Assembly (NCBI GenBank): GCA_022819505.1 | Contig: JAJEHD010000011.1 | Span: 62,001 to 126,000, forward strand | Direction of reading: 5' to 3' | Length of the DNA: 64,000 bases | Source: Acidimicrobiia bacterium | Lineage (GTDB): Bacteria > Actinomycetota > Acidimicrobiia > Acidimicrobiales > Aldehydirespiratoraceae | Shown here: in pieces, positions 34,139 through 42,206 of the stretch | Numbering within the stretch: the stretch's first letter is position 1 | Layout of the letters: every line of letters starts with the position of its first letter | Translations under genes and position numbers: made by a program | Notes under the pieces: generated by a model | Databases searched by the model: none | What the model saw: the letters and a program-made list of their open reading frames with translations, nothing else | What the model was told of the DNA's origin: nothing

Positions 34139-35800
34139 ATGCGCTCGCGTCTGATTGCATCGTTCATACTGGTGTTGGCCCTGCTGGCCGCAGCCTGCGG
34201 AGGCGACGACGCCGCTGAGCCGGACCCGGCGCCTGCTGCTGCGGAGCCCGAGGAGACCGGCGCTCCTGATCCCGAGGAGACCGCGGCTGTTGAGCCGGAG
34301 GCGACCGAGCCCGCAGAGGAGGTCAGCACGACCCTGCGTCTTGCCTTCCCGACCGACATGGACCCGCCCGACCCCGACACTAACTACCAGCTCCACGGCA
34401 ATCAGGTCACCGAGGCGCTCTATGAGGGGCTGCTGCGCTACTCCAGCAACAACACGAACGAGATCGTGGGACTGCTGGCCGAGAGCTGGGAGGTGGCCGA
34501 CGACGGTATGACGTACACCTTCACGCTGCGGGAGGGTCTGACCTTCGCGGACGGCAGCCCGCTGGACTCCGAGACCCTCAAGTTCGGCTTCGAACGCAGG
34601 GTCGCTGAGGCGGTGTTCGCGCCGTCGGCCTACATGCTGCTTCCGGTCGATCGGTACGAGACGCCCGACCCCCAGACCTTCATCATCCACATGGCCTACC
34701 CGGAGTCGGCTTTCTTGACCTATCTGGCCAGCCCGTTCAGCCCCAAAGCCGTCAACCCGGCGCTGGTCGCGGCCAATGAGGTTGAGGGTGACTGGGGCGT
34801 CGAATGGATGAAGACCCACTCAGCCGGCTCAGGCCCCTACGTGATCGAGGAGTTCACGCTCGGGCAGCGCTACGTGCTGGCCCGCAACGAGAACTACTGG
34901 GGAGAGAAGCCGTTCTATGAGCGGGTCGAGATCAGGATCATCCCCGACGCGGTGACCCAGGTGCTGCAACTCGAGGGCGGCGATCTCGACATCATCACCG
35001 GGCAGCCCATCGCCACCGTGCGCACCTTCGAGGATCGCGACGGCTTCCAGGTGGTCGGCTTCCCGATGCTGCAGAAGGCCTGGATCCACCTGAACCCGCA
35101 TGTGCCGCCCACCGACGACCCCGACTTCCGCGTCGCGCTCCGGGCCGCCATCGACCGGCCCCGCCTGGTCGAGCAGATCTGGGGCGAGTACGCCCAGGAG
35201 TCCAGCCAGCTCTATCCGGTGACCTCCATCGACGAGGACCTCGGCCTGGACGTCTGGGACCACGACCCGTCGCTGCTCGAAGCCGTCTCCGAGGGCAAGT
35301 CGGTCACGCTGGCCTATCCCGCTGACCGGGCCGCCGACTCGCAGGTGGCCGAGGCGCTGCAGGCCCAGTGGGCCGCGGCCGGTCTGGACGTGGTGCTGGT
35401 GCCCACGCCCGACGCTGACCTGGGCAGCTGGCAGGGCAACGTGACCGAGGCCCCCAACATGTACTACGAGGTGTCCTTCCCGGACTCGACTCATCCCGAC
35501 ACTTGGGCCCGGTTGTTCTGGTACTACGACTGGGAGAGCTTCTTCGGAGGATTCCTCAACTACTTCGTGGCCGGCTCCCCGGCCTCGGACGACGCCATGA
35601 ACACCGGATTGGGTGCGGTCGACCAGGCCACCCAGGATGAGGCCTACGACTTCTCCGCGGCCGAGATCACCGACACTGCGCACTACATAACCATCTCCGA
35701 TCCCCAGGACGTCTTCATCGCCCGGGACGGGATCACCGGCTTCGCCCACTGGCTGGCCACGCCGGCGACCCTGGATTTGGCCGCTCTCCGGCCGGGATGA
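34139..35800 (+). CDS. ABC peptide-type substrate-binding lipoprotein (family 5)
   Basis: A 553-residue DppA/OppA-type lipoprotein. The lipobox is LAAAC (C20), followed by an acidic Glu/Pro/Ala stalk to about residue 62. The binding domain shows LRLAFPTDMDPPDPD, ALYEGLLRYSSNN, LLAESWEVADDGMTYTFTLREGLTFADG (family 5 hallmark) and GSGPYVIEEF. It opens a complete transporter operon (permeases and fused ATPases follow), for dipeptides, oligopeptides or other amides. Confidence 0.92.
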   Translation: MRSRLIASFILVLALLAAACGGDDAAEPDPAPAAAEPEETGAPDPEETAAVEPEATEPAEEVSTTLRLAFPTDMDPPDPDTNYQLHGNQVTEALYEGLLRYSSNNTNEIVGLLAESWEVADDGMTYTFTLREGLTFADGSPLDSETLKFGFERRVAEAVFAPSAYMLLPVDRYETPDPQTFIIHMAYPESAFLTYLASPFSPKAVNPALVAANEVEGDWGVEWMKTHSAGSGPYVIEEFTLGQRYVLARNENYWGEKPFYERVEIRIIPDAVTQVLQLEGGDLDIITGQPIATVRTFEDRDGFQVVGFPMLQKAWIHLNPHVPPTDDPDFRVALRAAIDRPRLVEQIWGEYAQESSQLYPVTSIDEDLGLDVWDHDPSLLEAVSEGKSVTLAYPADRAADSQVAEALQAQWAAAGLDVVLVPTPDADLGSWQGNVTEAPNMYYEVSFPDSTHPDTWARLFWYYDWESFFGGFLNYFVAGSPASDDAMNTGLGAVDQATQDEAYDFSAAEITDTAHYITISDPQDVFIARDGITGFAHWLATPATLDLAALRPG

Positions 35801-35813
35801 GCCCCATGGCCGC

Positions 35814-36689
35814 ATGACCGACACCCGAAGGGGCGGCCCCGCGACAGGCGAGGCCGCCCCCCGGGGGCCGGCGCCCGCTCGTGCCGGCCGCTTGAGCACC
35901 ATCGGATGGCCCGAGCGCGTCGCGCTGGCGGCCTTCGCGGCGGTGACGGTCGCTCTCGTGCTGTGTCCGTGGCTGGTGGGCGCGGGAGAACTGGAGATCG
36001 TGGACGACCCGTTCGAGGGGGTCCTCGGAGATCAACTGCTCGGCACTGACGACCAGGGCCGGGACGTCTGGGCCCGCACCGTCTTCGGCATGCGGGCCAG
36101 TTGGTTTTCGGCGGTTCTGGTGATCGCCATTGGCGCCGTCATCGGGGGCACGATCGGCTTGGTGGCGGGATTCGCGGGTGGCTGGGTCGACACCGTCTGT
36201 ATGCGGTTGACAGACGCCGTGCTGGCCCTGCCCGGACCGCTGGTCGCTCTGGCGGTGGTCGCGGCCACCGGGCCCGGGCTGCGCAACACGCTCCTGGCAG
36301 TGGCTGCTACCTGGTGGCCCTGGTACGCGCGCATCGTGCGTGGGCAGGTGTTCGCCCTCTCCCGGCGGCCCCATGTGGAGGCCGCCCGCATGGGCGGGAT
36401 AGGTCGGGTCAGGACCGCGGTCCTCCATGTGCTGCCCGGAACGCTCGGCCCGGTGATCGTGGCCGCGTCACTGGACGTCGGGGCGGTGATTCTGGTGCTG
36501 TCGGGACTGTCGTTCCTGGGTCTGGGGTCGCCGGCTCCCGCCGCGGAGCTCGGGGCCATGACGGCGCGGGGCTTGACCTACCTGTTCAACGCGCCCTGGA
36601 TCGCCCTGGCTCCGGGAACCGCGCTGTTCGCGCTGGGCGTGGTCGCCAACTTCGCGGGCGACGCCACCAGGGACTTGCTGGAGGACTGA
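35814..36689 (+). CDS. ABC peptide-type permease (DppC-like)
   Basis: A 291-residue permease. The periplasmic-side motif LLGTDDQGRDVWAR is diagnostic of the DppC/OppC subunit, and the EAA loop is RRPHVEAARMGGIGRVR. An Ala/Pro/Arg-rich cytoplasmic tail of about 30 residues precedes the first helix. It starts 13 bp behind the binding protein and abuts the DppB-like gene. Note the order C then B, the reverse of the common dppBC order. Confidence 0.9.
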   Translation: MTDTRRGGPATGEAAPRGPAPARAGRLSTIGWPERVALAAFAAVTVALVLCPWLVGAGELEIVDDPFEGVLGDQLLGTDDQGRDVWARTVFGMRASWFSAVLVIAIGAVIGGTIGLVAGFAGGWVDTVCMRLTDAVLALPGPLVALAVVAATGPGLRNTLLAVAATWWPWYARIVRGQVFALSRRPHVEAARMGGIGRVRTAVLHVLPGTLGPVIVAASLDVGAVILVLSGLSFLGLGSPAPAAELGAMTARGLTYLFNAPWIALAPGTALFALGVVANFAGDATRDLLED

Positions 36690-37688
36690 GTGAGACGCAT
36701 CGTCATTACTCGCATCCTGTCCATGTTCGGTGTGCTGATGCTGCTGACGCTGGCCATCTTCCTGATCCAGAACGTGCTGCCCGCCGATCCGGTGAGGGCC
36801 TATTTCGGCCGCAATGCGACGCCGGAGCAGCTCGAGGCCAAGCGCCAGGAGCTCGGTTACGACAAGTCGCTTCCGGTGCAGTACGTCGACTTCCTGGGCC
36901 GTCTGGCCCAGCTCGACCTGGGAACCTCGCTGCGGACCCGGCGCCCTGTCACCACCGACCTGGCTGACTTCATTCCGGCCACCTTCGAGCTGGCAGTTGC
37001 CTCGGTGGTCATCGCGGGCGCTCTAGGTGTCATGCTCGGCCTGCTCGGTACCCGCCGGGGAGTAGGCACCGGCGCGGTGAGGCTCGTGTCGGTGATGTGG
37101 TCCTCCGCGCCCACGTTCTTCGTCGGGCTGCTGGGCATCCTCCTTTTGTACCGCCGGCTCGGATGGCTGCCGCCGGGAGGGCGCACCTCCAACACACTGG
37201 AGGCCACCAGTACCGGTTTCCTGTTCTTCGGCCGGCTCATGCGCTTCGAGTTGGCCGGCGTCTGGGATGCGGGCCGGCATCTGCTGATGCCGGCCACCGT
37301 GCTGGCACTCGGACCTTCGGTGGCCATCGGGCGCACGCTGCGAGGCTCGCTGCGCGACATACTGCGCGACGACCAGGTGCGGACCGCTCGGGTCAAGGGG
37401 CTCACCGAGCGGGCGGTGCTGGTGCGCCACGGCCTGCGCAACGCTCTGGGTCCGACGCTATCCATGGCAGGGCTGCAGATCGGGCTGTTGCTCGCCGGGG
37501 TGATCGTCGTCGAGGTCGTGTTCTCGTGGCCCGGGCTGGGCCAGTATCTCGATCAGTCCATAGACCGGGCCGACTTTCCGGCCATCCTCGGTGTGGTGAT
37601 GGTGCTCGGAGCCTCCTACGTCGTCATCAACACCATTGTCGACCTGCTGCAGCTCGCGGCCGATCCCCGGCTCCGGTCCCAGCGATGA
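36690..37688 (+). CDS. ABC peptide-type permease (DppB-like)
   Basis: A 332-residue permease with first helix VLMLLTLAIFLIQNVLP, the DppB pattern LPADPVRAYFG...ELGYDKSLPVQYVDFLGRLAQLDLGTSL, and the EAA loop DDQVRTARVKGLTERAVLVRHGLRNAL. The start is GTG directly after the DppC-like stop; its end overlaps the ATPase gene by ATGA. Confidence 0.92.
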   Translation: MRRIVITRILSMFGVLMLLTLAIFLIQNVLPADPVRAYFGRNATPEQLEAKRQELGYDKSLPVQYVDFLGRLAQLDLGTSLRTRRPVTTDLADFIPATFELAVASVVIAGALGVMLGLLGTRRGVGTGAVRLVSVMWSSAPTFFVGLLGILLLYRRLGWLPPGGRTSNTLEATSTGFLFFGRLMRFELAGVWDAGRHLLMPATVLALGPSVAIGRTLRGSLRDILRDDQVRTARVKGLTERAVLVRHGLRNALGPTLSMAGLQIGLLLAGVIVVEVVFSWPGLGQYLDQSIDRADFPAILGVVMVLGASYVVINTIVDLLQLAADPRLRSQR

Positions 37689-39688
37689 CCTCCGACTCCT
37701 CGTGCCGGGCCGTCGAGACCATCGCGACGGTGAGCGACTTGAGTGTCTCCTTCGACACCGCCCACGGCCGGGTCCATGCACTGAGGGGAGTGACCCTGGA
37801 TCTGCGTCCCGGCGAGGTGCTGGCCCTGGTGGGGGAGTCGGGATCGGGCAAGAGCGTGCTCTCCTCGTGCCTGCTGGGCCTACCCCCCGAATCGCGCCGG
37901 ACCACGATCAGCGGCTCGGTCCTCGTCAGCGGCATCGACATGCTGTCCGGCTCGGCCTCGCAGCGCCGTGCTGTGCGACGGAGGCTGCTGGGGGCGGTGT
38001 TCCAGGATCCTCTCACCTCGCTCGACCCCACCATGCGGATCGGCACTCAGCTGACCGAGCGGGGAGTGAGCACGGCGAGAGCTCGCCGGAACCTGAGCCA
38101 GGCCGGTGTCCCCGAACCAAAGCAACGCACGCGCCAATGGCCACACGAGCTCTCGGGCGGCCTCCGCCAGCGGGTGATGCTGGCGATGGCCCTCGGTGCT
38201 GACGGCAAGCTGCCCGGTCCCGGCGTCGACGCTGTCTTCGACGACGAGGGGTCGCCGGTGCTCATCGTGGCCGACGAGCCGACCACCGCGTTGGACGTGA
38301 GCGTTCAGGCCCAGGTGCTGTTGCTCTTCGACCGCCTCAGGCGCGAGCACGGCTGTGCGCTGCTGCTGGTCACTCACGACCTGGGCGTAGCGGCCTCGAT
38401 TGCCGATCGCATCGCGGTCCTCTACGCGGGGCGACTGTGCGAGACAGGCCCGGCCCGCGATGTCCTCGCCGATCCCCGCCACCCCTACACCGCCGGACTG
38501 CTGCATGCCCGCCTGGAACTCGACGAGGACGCGGTTGCGCTGCCCATCGCGGGTGCGCCCCCTGATCCTCTGCGGCTTCCCGAGGGGTGCGCCTTCTCTC
38601 CTCGCTGCGAGCACGCCACCAGTGCCTGCCGGGACTCGTTGCCGGAGTTGCGCAATGGTGACACCGGCCGGCAGTTCGCCTGCGTGAACCCGCTTGGACC
38701 GGAGGCTGGCTCAGTCACTGTCGGTGCCGTCGCGGCCAGTAGCGCCGGGGCGAAGCTGGCGACGGATGCGCAGCCGGTCCTGACCATTGAGGAAGTGGCG
38801 AAGTCGTTCCGGGCGCCCGGCGCGCGTCGAGACCGGCTACATGCCTTGGACGGAGTAAACCTGAGCGTGCCCGAGGGTGGATCGCTCGCCATCGTCGGTG
38901 AGAGTGGCTGTGGCAAGACGACGCTGCTGCGCATCGCGTGCGGACTGCTGGAGCCCGACCGCGGCTCTGTGCACTGGGCTGACGGGCTGCGGCCCCAGCT
39001 GATCTTCCAGGACGCGGGATCGTCGCTCACCCCCTGGCTGACCATCGGAACACAGGTTGCCGAGCGTCTGCGTCACGAGGGATCGCGCCGGGCTCGCCGC
39101 GAGGCTGCGGTGGAACTGCTCGAACGGGTCGGACTTGATCGGAGGGCGGCCAGATCGCTGCCCCGCCAGCTGTCAGGAGGCCAGCGCCAGCGGGCTGCCA
39201 TCGCTAGGGCCCTGGCCTCGTCGCCCCGGCTGCTCGTGTGCGACGAGCCGGTCAGCGCGCTCGACGCCTCGCTGTCGCTACGCATCCTGGAGATGCTGGC
39301 CGAGATCAGGGACGAGTTGAAGGTGGCCATTCTGATGGTGACCCATGACCTGGCCGCGGCCCGTCACGTGGCCGAAGAGGTGCTCGTCATGTACCTGGGT
39401 CGGGTGGTGGAAGCGGCGCCGGCGTCGCAGCTCTTTCGGGATCCCCTACACCCGTACACCCGGGGCCTGCGAGCTGCTAGTCCGACCCGGGAGCCGGGAC
39501 GGCTGGCACCGACCCTGCAGGGCGAGCCGCCCAGCGCGGTGGGCGAGACGGTCGGATGCTCCTTCGCCGGCCGGTGCCCTGACGTCGAGCCCGGCTGTCG
39601 CGAGCGGACTCAGGTCTTGGAGCCGATCGGGGTCGACACACGCCGGCAGGTGGCCTGCCAGGTCGTGGTTCAGAAGGCAGTGGTCTGA
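37685..39688 (+). CDS. Fused peptide ABC transporter ATPases (DppD-DppF)
   Basis: A 667-residue fusion of two ATPase subunits. NBD1: Walker A GESGSGKS (50-57), signature ELSGGLRQRV (155-164), Walker B IVADEPTTALD. NBD2: Walker A GESGCGKTT (405-413), signature LSGGQRQRA, Walker B LLVCDEPVSALD. Each half ends with the Oligo_HPY extension carrying clustered cysteines (GCAFSPRCEHATSAC near 301-315; GCSFAGRCPDVEPGC near the end), known in some members to hold an Fe-S cluster. NBD1 has an unusual insert (GADGKLPGPGVDAVFDDEGS) before Walker B. ATG 37685 is coupled to the permease stop; the last 19 bp overlap the convergent lactonase gene. Confidence 0.92.
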   Translation: MTSDSSCRAVETIATVSDLSVSFDTAHGRVHALRGVTLDLRPGEVLALVGESGSGKSVLSSCLLGLPPESRRTTISGSVLVSGIDMLSGSASQRRAVRRRLLGAVFQDPLTSLDPTMRIGTQLTERGVSTARARRNLSQAGVPEPKQRTRQWPHELSGGLRQRVMLAMALGADGKLPGPGVDAVFDDEGSPVLIVADEPTTALDVSVQAQVLLLFDRLRREHGCALLLVTHDLGVAASIADRIAVLYAGRLCETGPARDVLADPRHPYTAGLLHARLELDEDAVALPIAGAPPDPLRLPEGCAFSPRCEHATSACRDSLPELRNGDTGRQFACVNPLGPEAGSVTVGAVAASSAGAKLATDAQPVLTIEEVAKSFRAPGARRDRLHALDGVNLSVPEGGSLAIVGESGCGKTTLLRIACGLLEPDRGSVHWADGLRPQLIFQDAGSSLTPWLTIGTQVAERLRHEGSRRARREAAVELLERVGLDRRAARSLPRQLSGGQRQRAAIARALASSPRLLVCDEPVSALDASLSLRILEMLAEIRDELKVAILMVTHDLAAARHVAEEVLVMYLGRVVEAAPASQLFRDPLHPYTRGLRAASPTREPGRLAPTLQGEPPSAVGETVGCSFAGRCPDVEPGCRERTQVLEPIGVDTRRQVACQVVVQKAVV

Positions 39689-40590
39689 CGGGTGGTTGGA
39701 CCGGGCACCGTCTCGCGCCACCACGGCGTTTCGGTGCCGTCGTAGACGATCCCCGACTCGAACACCTCCACACCGCGCTCAGCTGCGAAGGCGGGCCACA
39801 CCTCGGGGTCATGGCCGGGAAGGATCCGGTAACCGCGCCCGGCCGCGATCGACTTCATCCTCCTGATCGCTTCGACGGTGATGGTGTGGTCCCACCCGGC
39901 GGGCGCGGTGACCGGGTCCTCGTCGTCGATGTTGACCTGAAGGTCGGCCGCGTCGCAGGCGAACACGTAGCCCGGGAACTGGTGGTCGCAGACGACGGTC
40001 TCGTCTAGATCGACGACGAAGCTCTGGTGCCCAGGCGTGTGGCCCGCAGTCAGAATGGCCTCCACTCCCGGCGCGACCACGGCGTCGCCATCGAGGAACC
40101 GCCAGTCGACGCGCGGGTCGTCCCAGTCGATACGGAACATCGCCTCCGTCTCCGCCCTTACGTCATCTGCGGTGGCCCAGTCGTACTCGGCCCGTTGAAC
40201 GAAGACCGGGACTCGTCCTGCGAAGTGGCGCAGGCCCCCGACATGGTCGTTGTGGAAGTGGCTGATGCACAGCGCGACAACGTCGCGGGGGTCGATGCCG
40301 GCCAGTTCGAACGCCCCTTCGAGCGGGTCGGCGTCCGGGGGGCCGGGCAGCTCCACGTCGATGTGCTCGTTGCCCCAGAAGCGGCCGTAGTGGGCCGGGT
40401 CCCGAACGAGGGGAGCGTTGAGCCCGCTGTCGACCAGGATCCAGCCGCCGTCGGCTTCCAGGAGCAGGCCGGGGACGGGTTCTCGCATGAGTTCGTCGGC
40501 GAGGGGTTCCTCGACGAGCGGCCTCGAGTAGCGCAGAGCGAGGTGCTCCCATCCGAAGATCATGGGCACCACCCGGCGTACGCCTGCCAT
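39670..40590 (-). CDS. MBL-fold hydrolase, N-acyl homoserine lactonase-like
   Basis: A 306-residue metallo-beta-lactamase-fold enzyme. The zinc motif is H111-F-H113-N-D115-H116 in SHFHNDHVGGLRHF, with GHTPGHQSF giving the next histidine, CDHQ the bridging Asp and GHDPEVW the last. The order and spacing fit AiiA/AttM-type quorum-quenching lactonases as well as other lactone or ester hydrolases. The ATG at 40590 gives family-normal length. It is divergent from an ATZ/TRZ amidohydrolase and antisense to the last 19 bp of the transporter ATPase. Confidence 0.8.
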   Translation of the reverse strand: MAGVRRVVPMIFGWEHLALRYSRPLVEEPLADELMREPVPGLLLEADGGWILVDSGLNAPLVRDPAHYGRFWGNEHIDVELPGPPDADPLEGAFELAGIDPRDVVALCISHFHNDHVGGLRHFAGRVPVFVQRAEYDWATADDVRAETEAMFRIDWDDPRVDWRFLDGDAVVAPGVEAILTAGHTPGHQSFVVDLDETVVCDHQFPGYVFACDAADLQVNIDDEDPVTAPAGWDHTITVEAIRRMKSIAAGRGYRILPGHDPEVWPAFAAERGVEVFESGIVYDGTETPWWRETVPGPTTRQTTAF

Positions 40591-40698
40591 GGTCAGATCT
40601 TCGCAGCAGCCGGCGCTGACCGCCAACAAGCCGCGGGCCGCGACTGCATCTCCCGTCCTGCCGACGACACGCCGGCCGCCGGGTGGCATTCTGTTGCC

Positions 40699-42129
40699 AT
40701 GGAGGAGCGCGGTCGGTCCGGGAGCGTCGACTACCTGGTGTCGGGCACGGTGATCACCTGCGACGATGCGCGCACCGTCCTGTCGGACGGTGCCGTGGCC
40801 GTGCGAGGCCCACAGATCGTGGCGGTCGGCCGGCGGAAGGACCTGGAGAGTAGGTTCGTTCCCGACGAGCGACTCGGTGGCCGCCGGGCCTTCGTGCTGC
40901 CGGGGCTCATCGACTGCCACAGCCACCTTGCTCAGGCGCTGGTGCGTTCGCTGATCGCCCACGAGTTGCCGATGATCTACCGCCTCTACCTGCCAGCCGA
41001 GGACGCAATGACTCTTGAGCAGGTAGGTGTTTCGGCCCGCCTGTGCATGGCCCAATTGATTCGTTCCGGCGTGACGGCCGTGGCCGAGACGACAGCGACG
41101 CCAGCCCATGAGGACACCATCGTGGCTGCGGTCGAGGAGACCGGCATGAGGGTGGTGATGGCGAGGGGAGCGGCCGACCAGGACTCCCATCACGCTGGGT
41201 CCTACAGCCAGATCACCGGCCACTCATGGGCCAAGCCCCGACCCGGTGAGGCCGAGCGGGACCTGAATCGGACCTCGCAGTTCCTTGATCGTTATCCGCC
41301 CGCTGGCGACCAGCTGCTGCGGGGCGCCGTGCTGGCCTCGCACATCACTGGGTTCTCGCCGGAGTACATCCGGACGGCGGCGGCACTGGCTGCCGACCGC
41401 AGCGCGTCCTTCCAGGTGCACGTCGGCCGGGACCGAGAGGAGGTCGAGTTCTCGCTGGCCGTGTACGGGCGCCGTCCGGTGGAGCAATTGGCTCACTGGG
41501 GCGTGCTCTCTGAGCGGCTGCTGGCCATTCACGCCATCTTGGTGACCGACCGGGAGGCGGGGCTGCTGGCCGCGGCCGGCGCGTCCGTGGCCCATTCGCC
41601 GGTGGAGTGCCAGAACATCCTCAACGGCATTCCGAGGGTTCAGCGCCTTCGCGAGCGCGGCATCGCTGTCGGCCTCGGTTGTGACAACGCCATCAACGAT
41701 ATGTGGGAGGTCATGCGGGCTGGGTGGGTAATTCACTCGAGCATGGGCGCCATCCCCGACTACGACCCCGAACACCTTCCCGCGGGCGACATCCTCGATA
41801 TGGCCACCAGAGATGCGGCACGCGCTCTGCTGTGGCACGACGGTCTCGGTTCGATAGAGGTCGGCAAGCAGGCCGACTTGGTGGTCGTCGACGGCGACGC
41901 CGCCCACCTGGTGCCCGTGCACGATCCGGTCACGGAGTTGGTCCGGTACGGGACCCGGGCCGACGTCCGCGACGTGATGGTTGCTGGCCGCCTGCTGCTC
42001 AGCAGCGGCCGTCACACCACGATCGACACCGAGCGCCTGTTTGCCGCGGCCGAGCAGGCTGCGCCGTCAGTAGCCGCCGCCGTGACACCGCGCCGGTACC
42101 GCCCACTGTCCAGACCCGCTTCCGGCTGA
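40699..42129 (+). CDS. ATZ/TRZ-type amidohydrolase (deaminase/chlorohydrolase family)
   Basis: A 476-residue amidohydrolase. It begins DYLVSGTVITCDDARTVLSDGAVAV as in the family. The first metal pair is H74-S-H76 in GLIDCHSHLAQ; later positions are altered relative to the classical pattern: HVGRDREE in place of H-x-x-E-T, IHAILV in place of G-H-x, and CDNAINDMWEVMR supplies the last Asp. It ends KQADLVVVDGD. Such enzymes hydrolyse C-N or C-Cl bonds on guanine, cytosine, adenosine-like or triazine rings; the substrate here is unknown. Confidence 0.8.
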   Translation: MEERGRSGSVDYLVSGTVITCDDARTVLSDGAVAVRGPQIVAVGRRKDLESRFVPDERLGGRRAFVLPGLIDCHSHLAQALVRSLIAHELPMIYRLYLPAEDAMTLEQVGVSARLCMAQLIRSGVTAVAETTATPAHEDTIVAAVEETGMRVVMARGAADQDSHHAGSYSQITGHSWAKPRPGEAERDLNRTSQFLDRYPPAGDQLLRGAVLASHITGFSPEYIRTAAALAADRSASFQVHVGRDREEVEFSLAVYGRRPVEQLAHWGVLSERLLAIHAILVTDREAGLLAAAGASVAHSPVECQNILNGIPRVQRLRERGIAVGLGCDNAINDMWEVMRAGWVIHSSMGAIPDYDPEHLPAGDILDMATRDAARALLWHDGLGSIEVGKQADLVVVDGDAAHLVPVHDPVTELVRYGTRADVRDVMVAGRLLLSSGRHTTIDTERLFAAAEQAAPSVAAAVTPRRYRPLSRPASG

Positions 42130-42134
42130 CGATT

Positions 42135-42158
42135 CGCCGTCAACGCTGGTCGACGGCG
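42135..42158. terminator. Hairpin between convergent genes
   Basis: CGCCGTC / GACGGCG (7 bp, 10-base loop) lies in the 77-bp space between the convergent amidohydrolase and dnaE2 genes. It lacks a T-run, so termination in either direction is only possible. Confidence 0.35.
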
Positions 42159-42206
42159 ACCTTGACTACGCCGGATGCGGCCTGGTCGGCGAGCAGGATT
42201 GAAGGC

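Noticed and set aside
37097..37684. Upstream extension of the fused Dpp ATPase
   Set aside because: It overlaps the DppB-like gene entirely and is low-complexity; the coupled ATG at 37685 starts the homology.
39670..39688. 19-bp convergent overlap as evidence of gene truncation
   Set aside because: Both proteins have family-normal C-termini, so this is only a tight antisense overlap.
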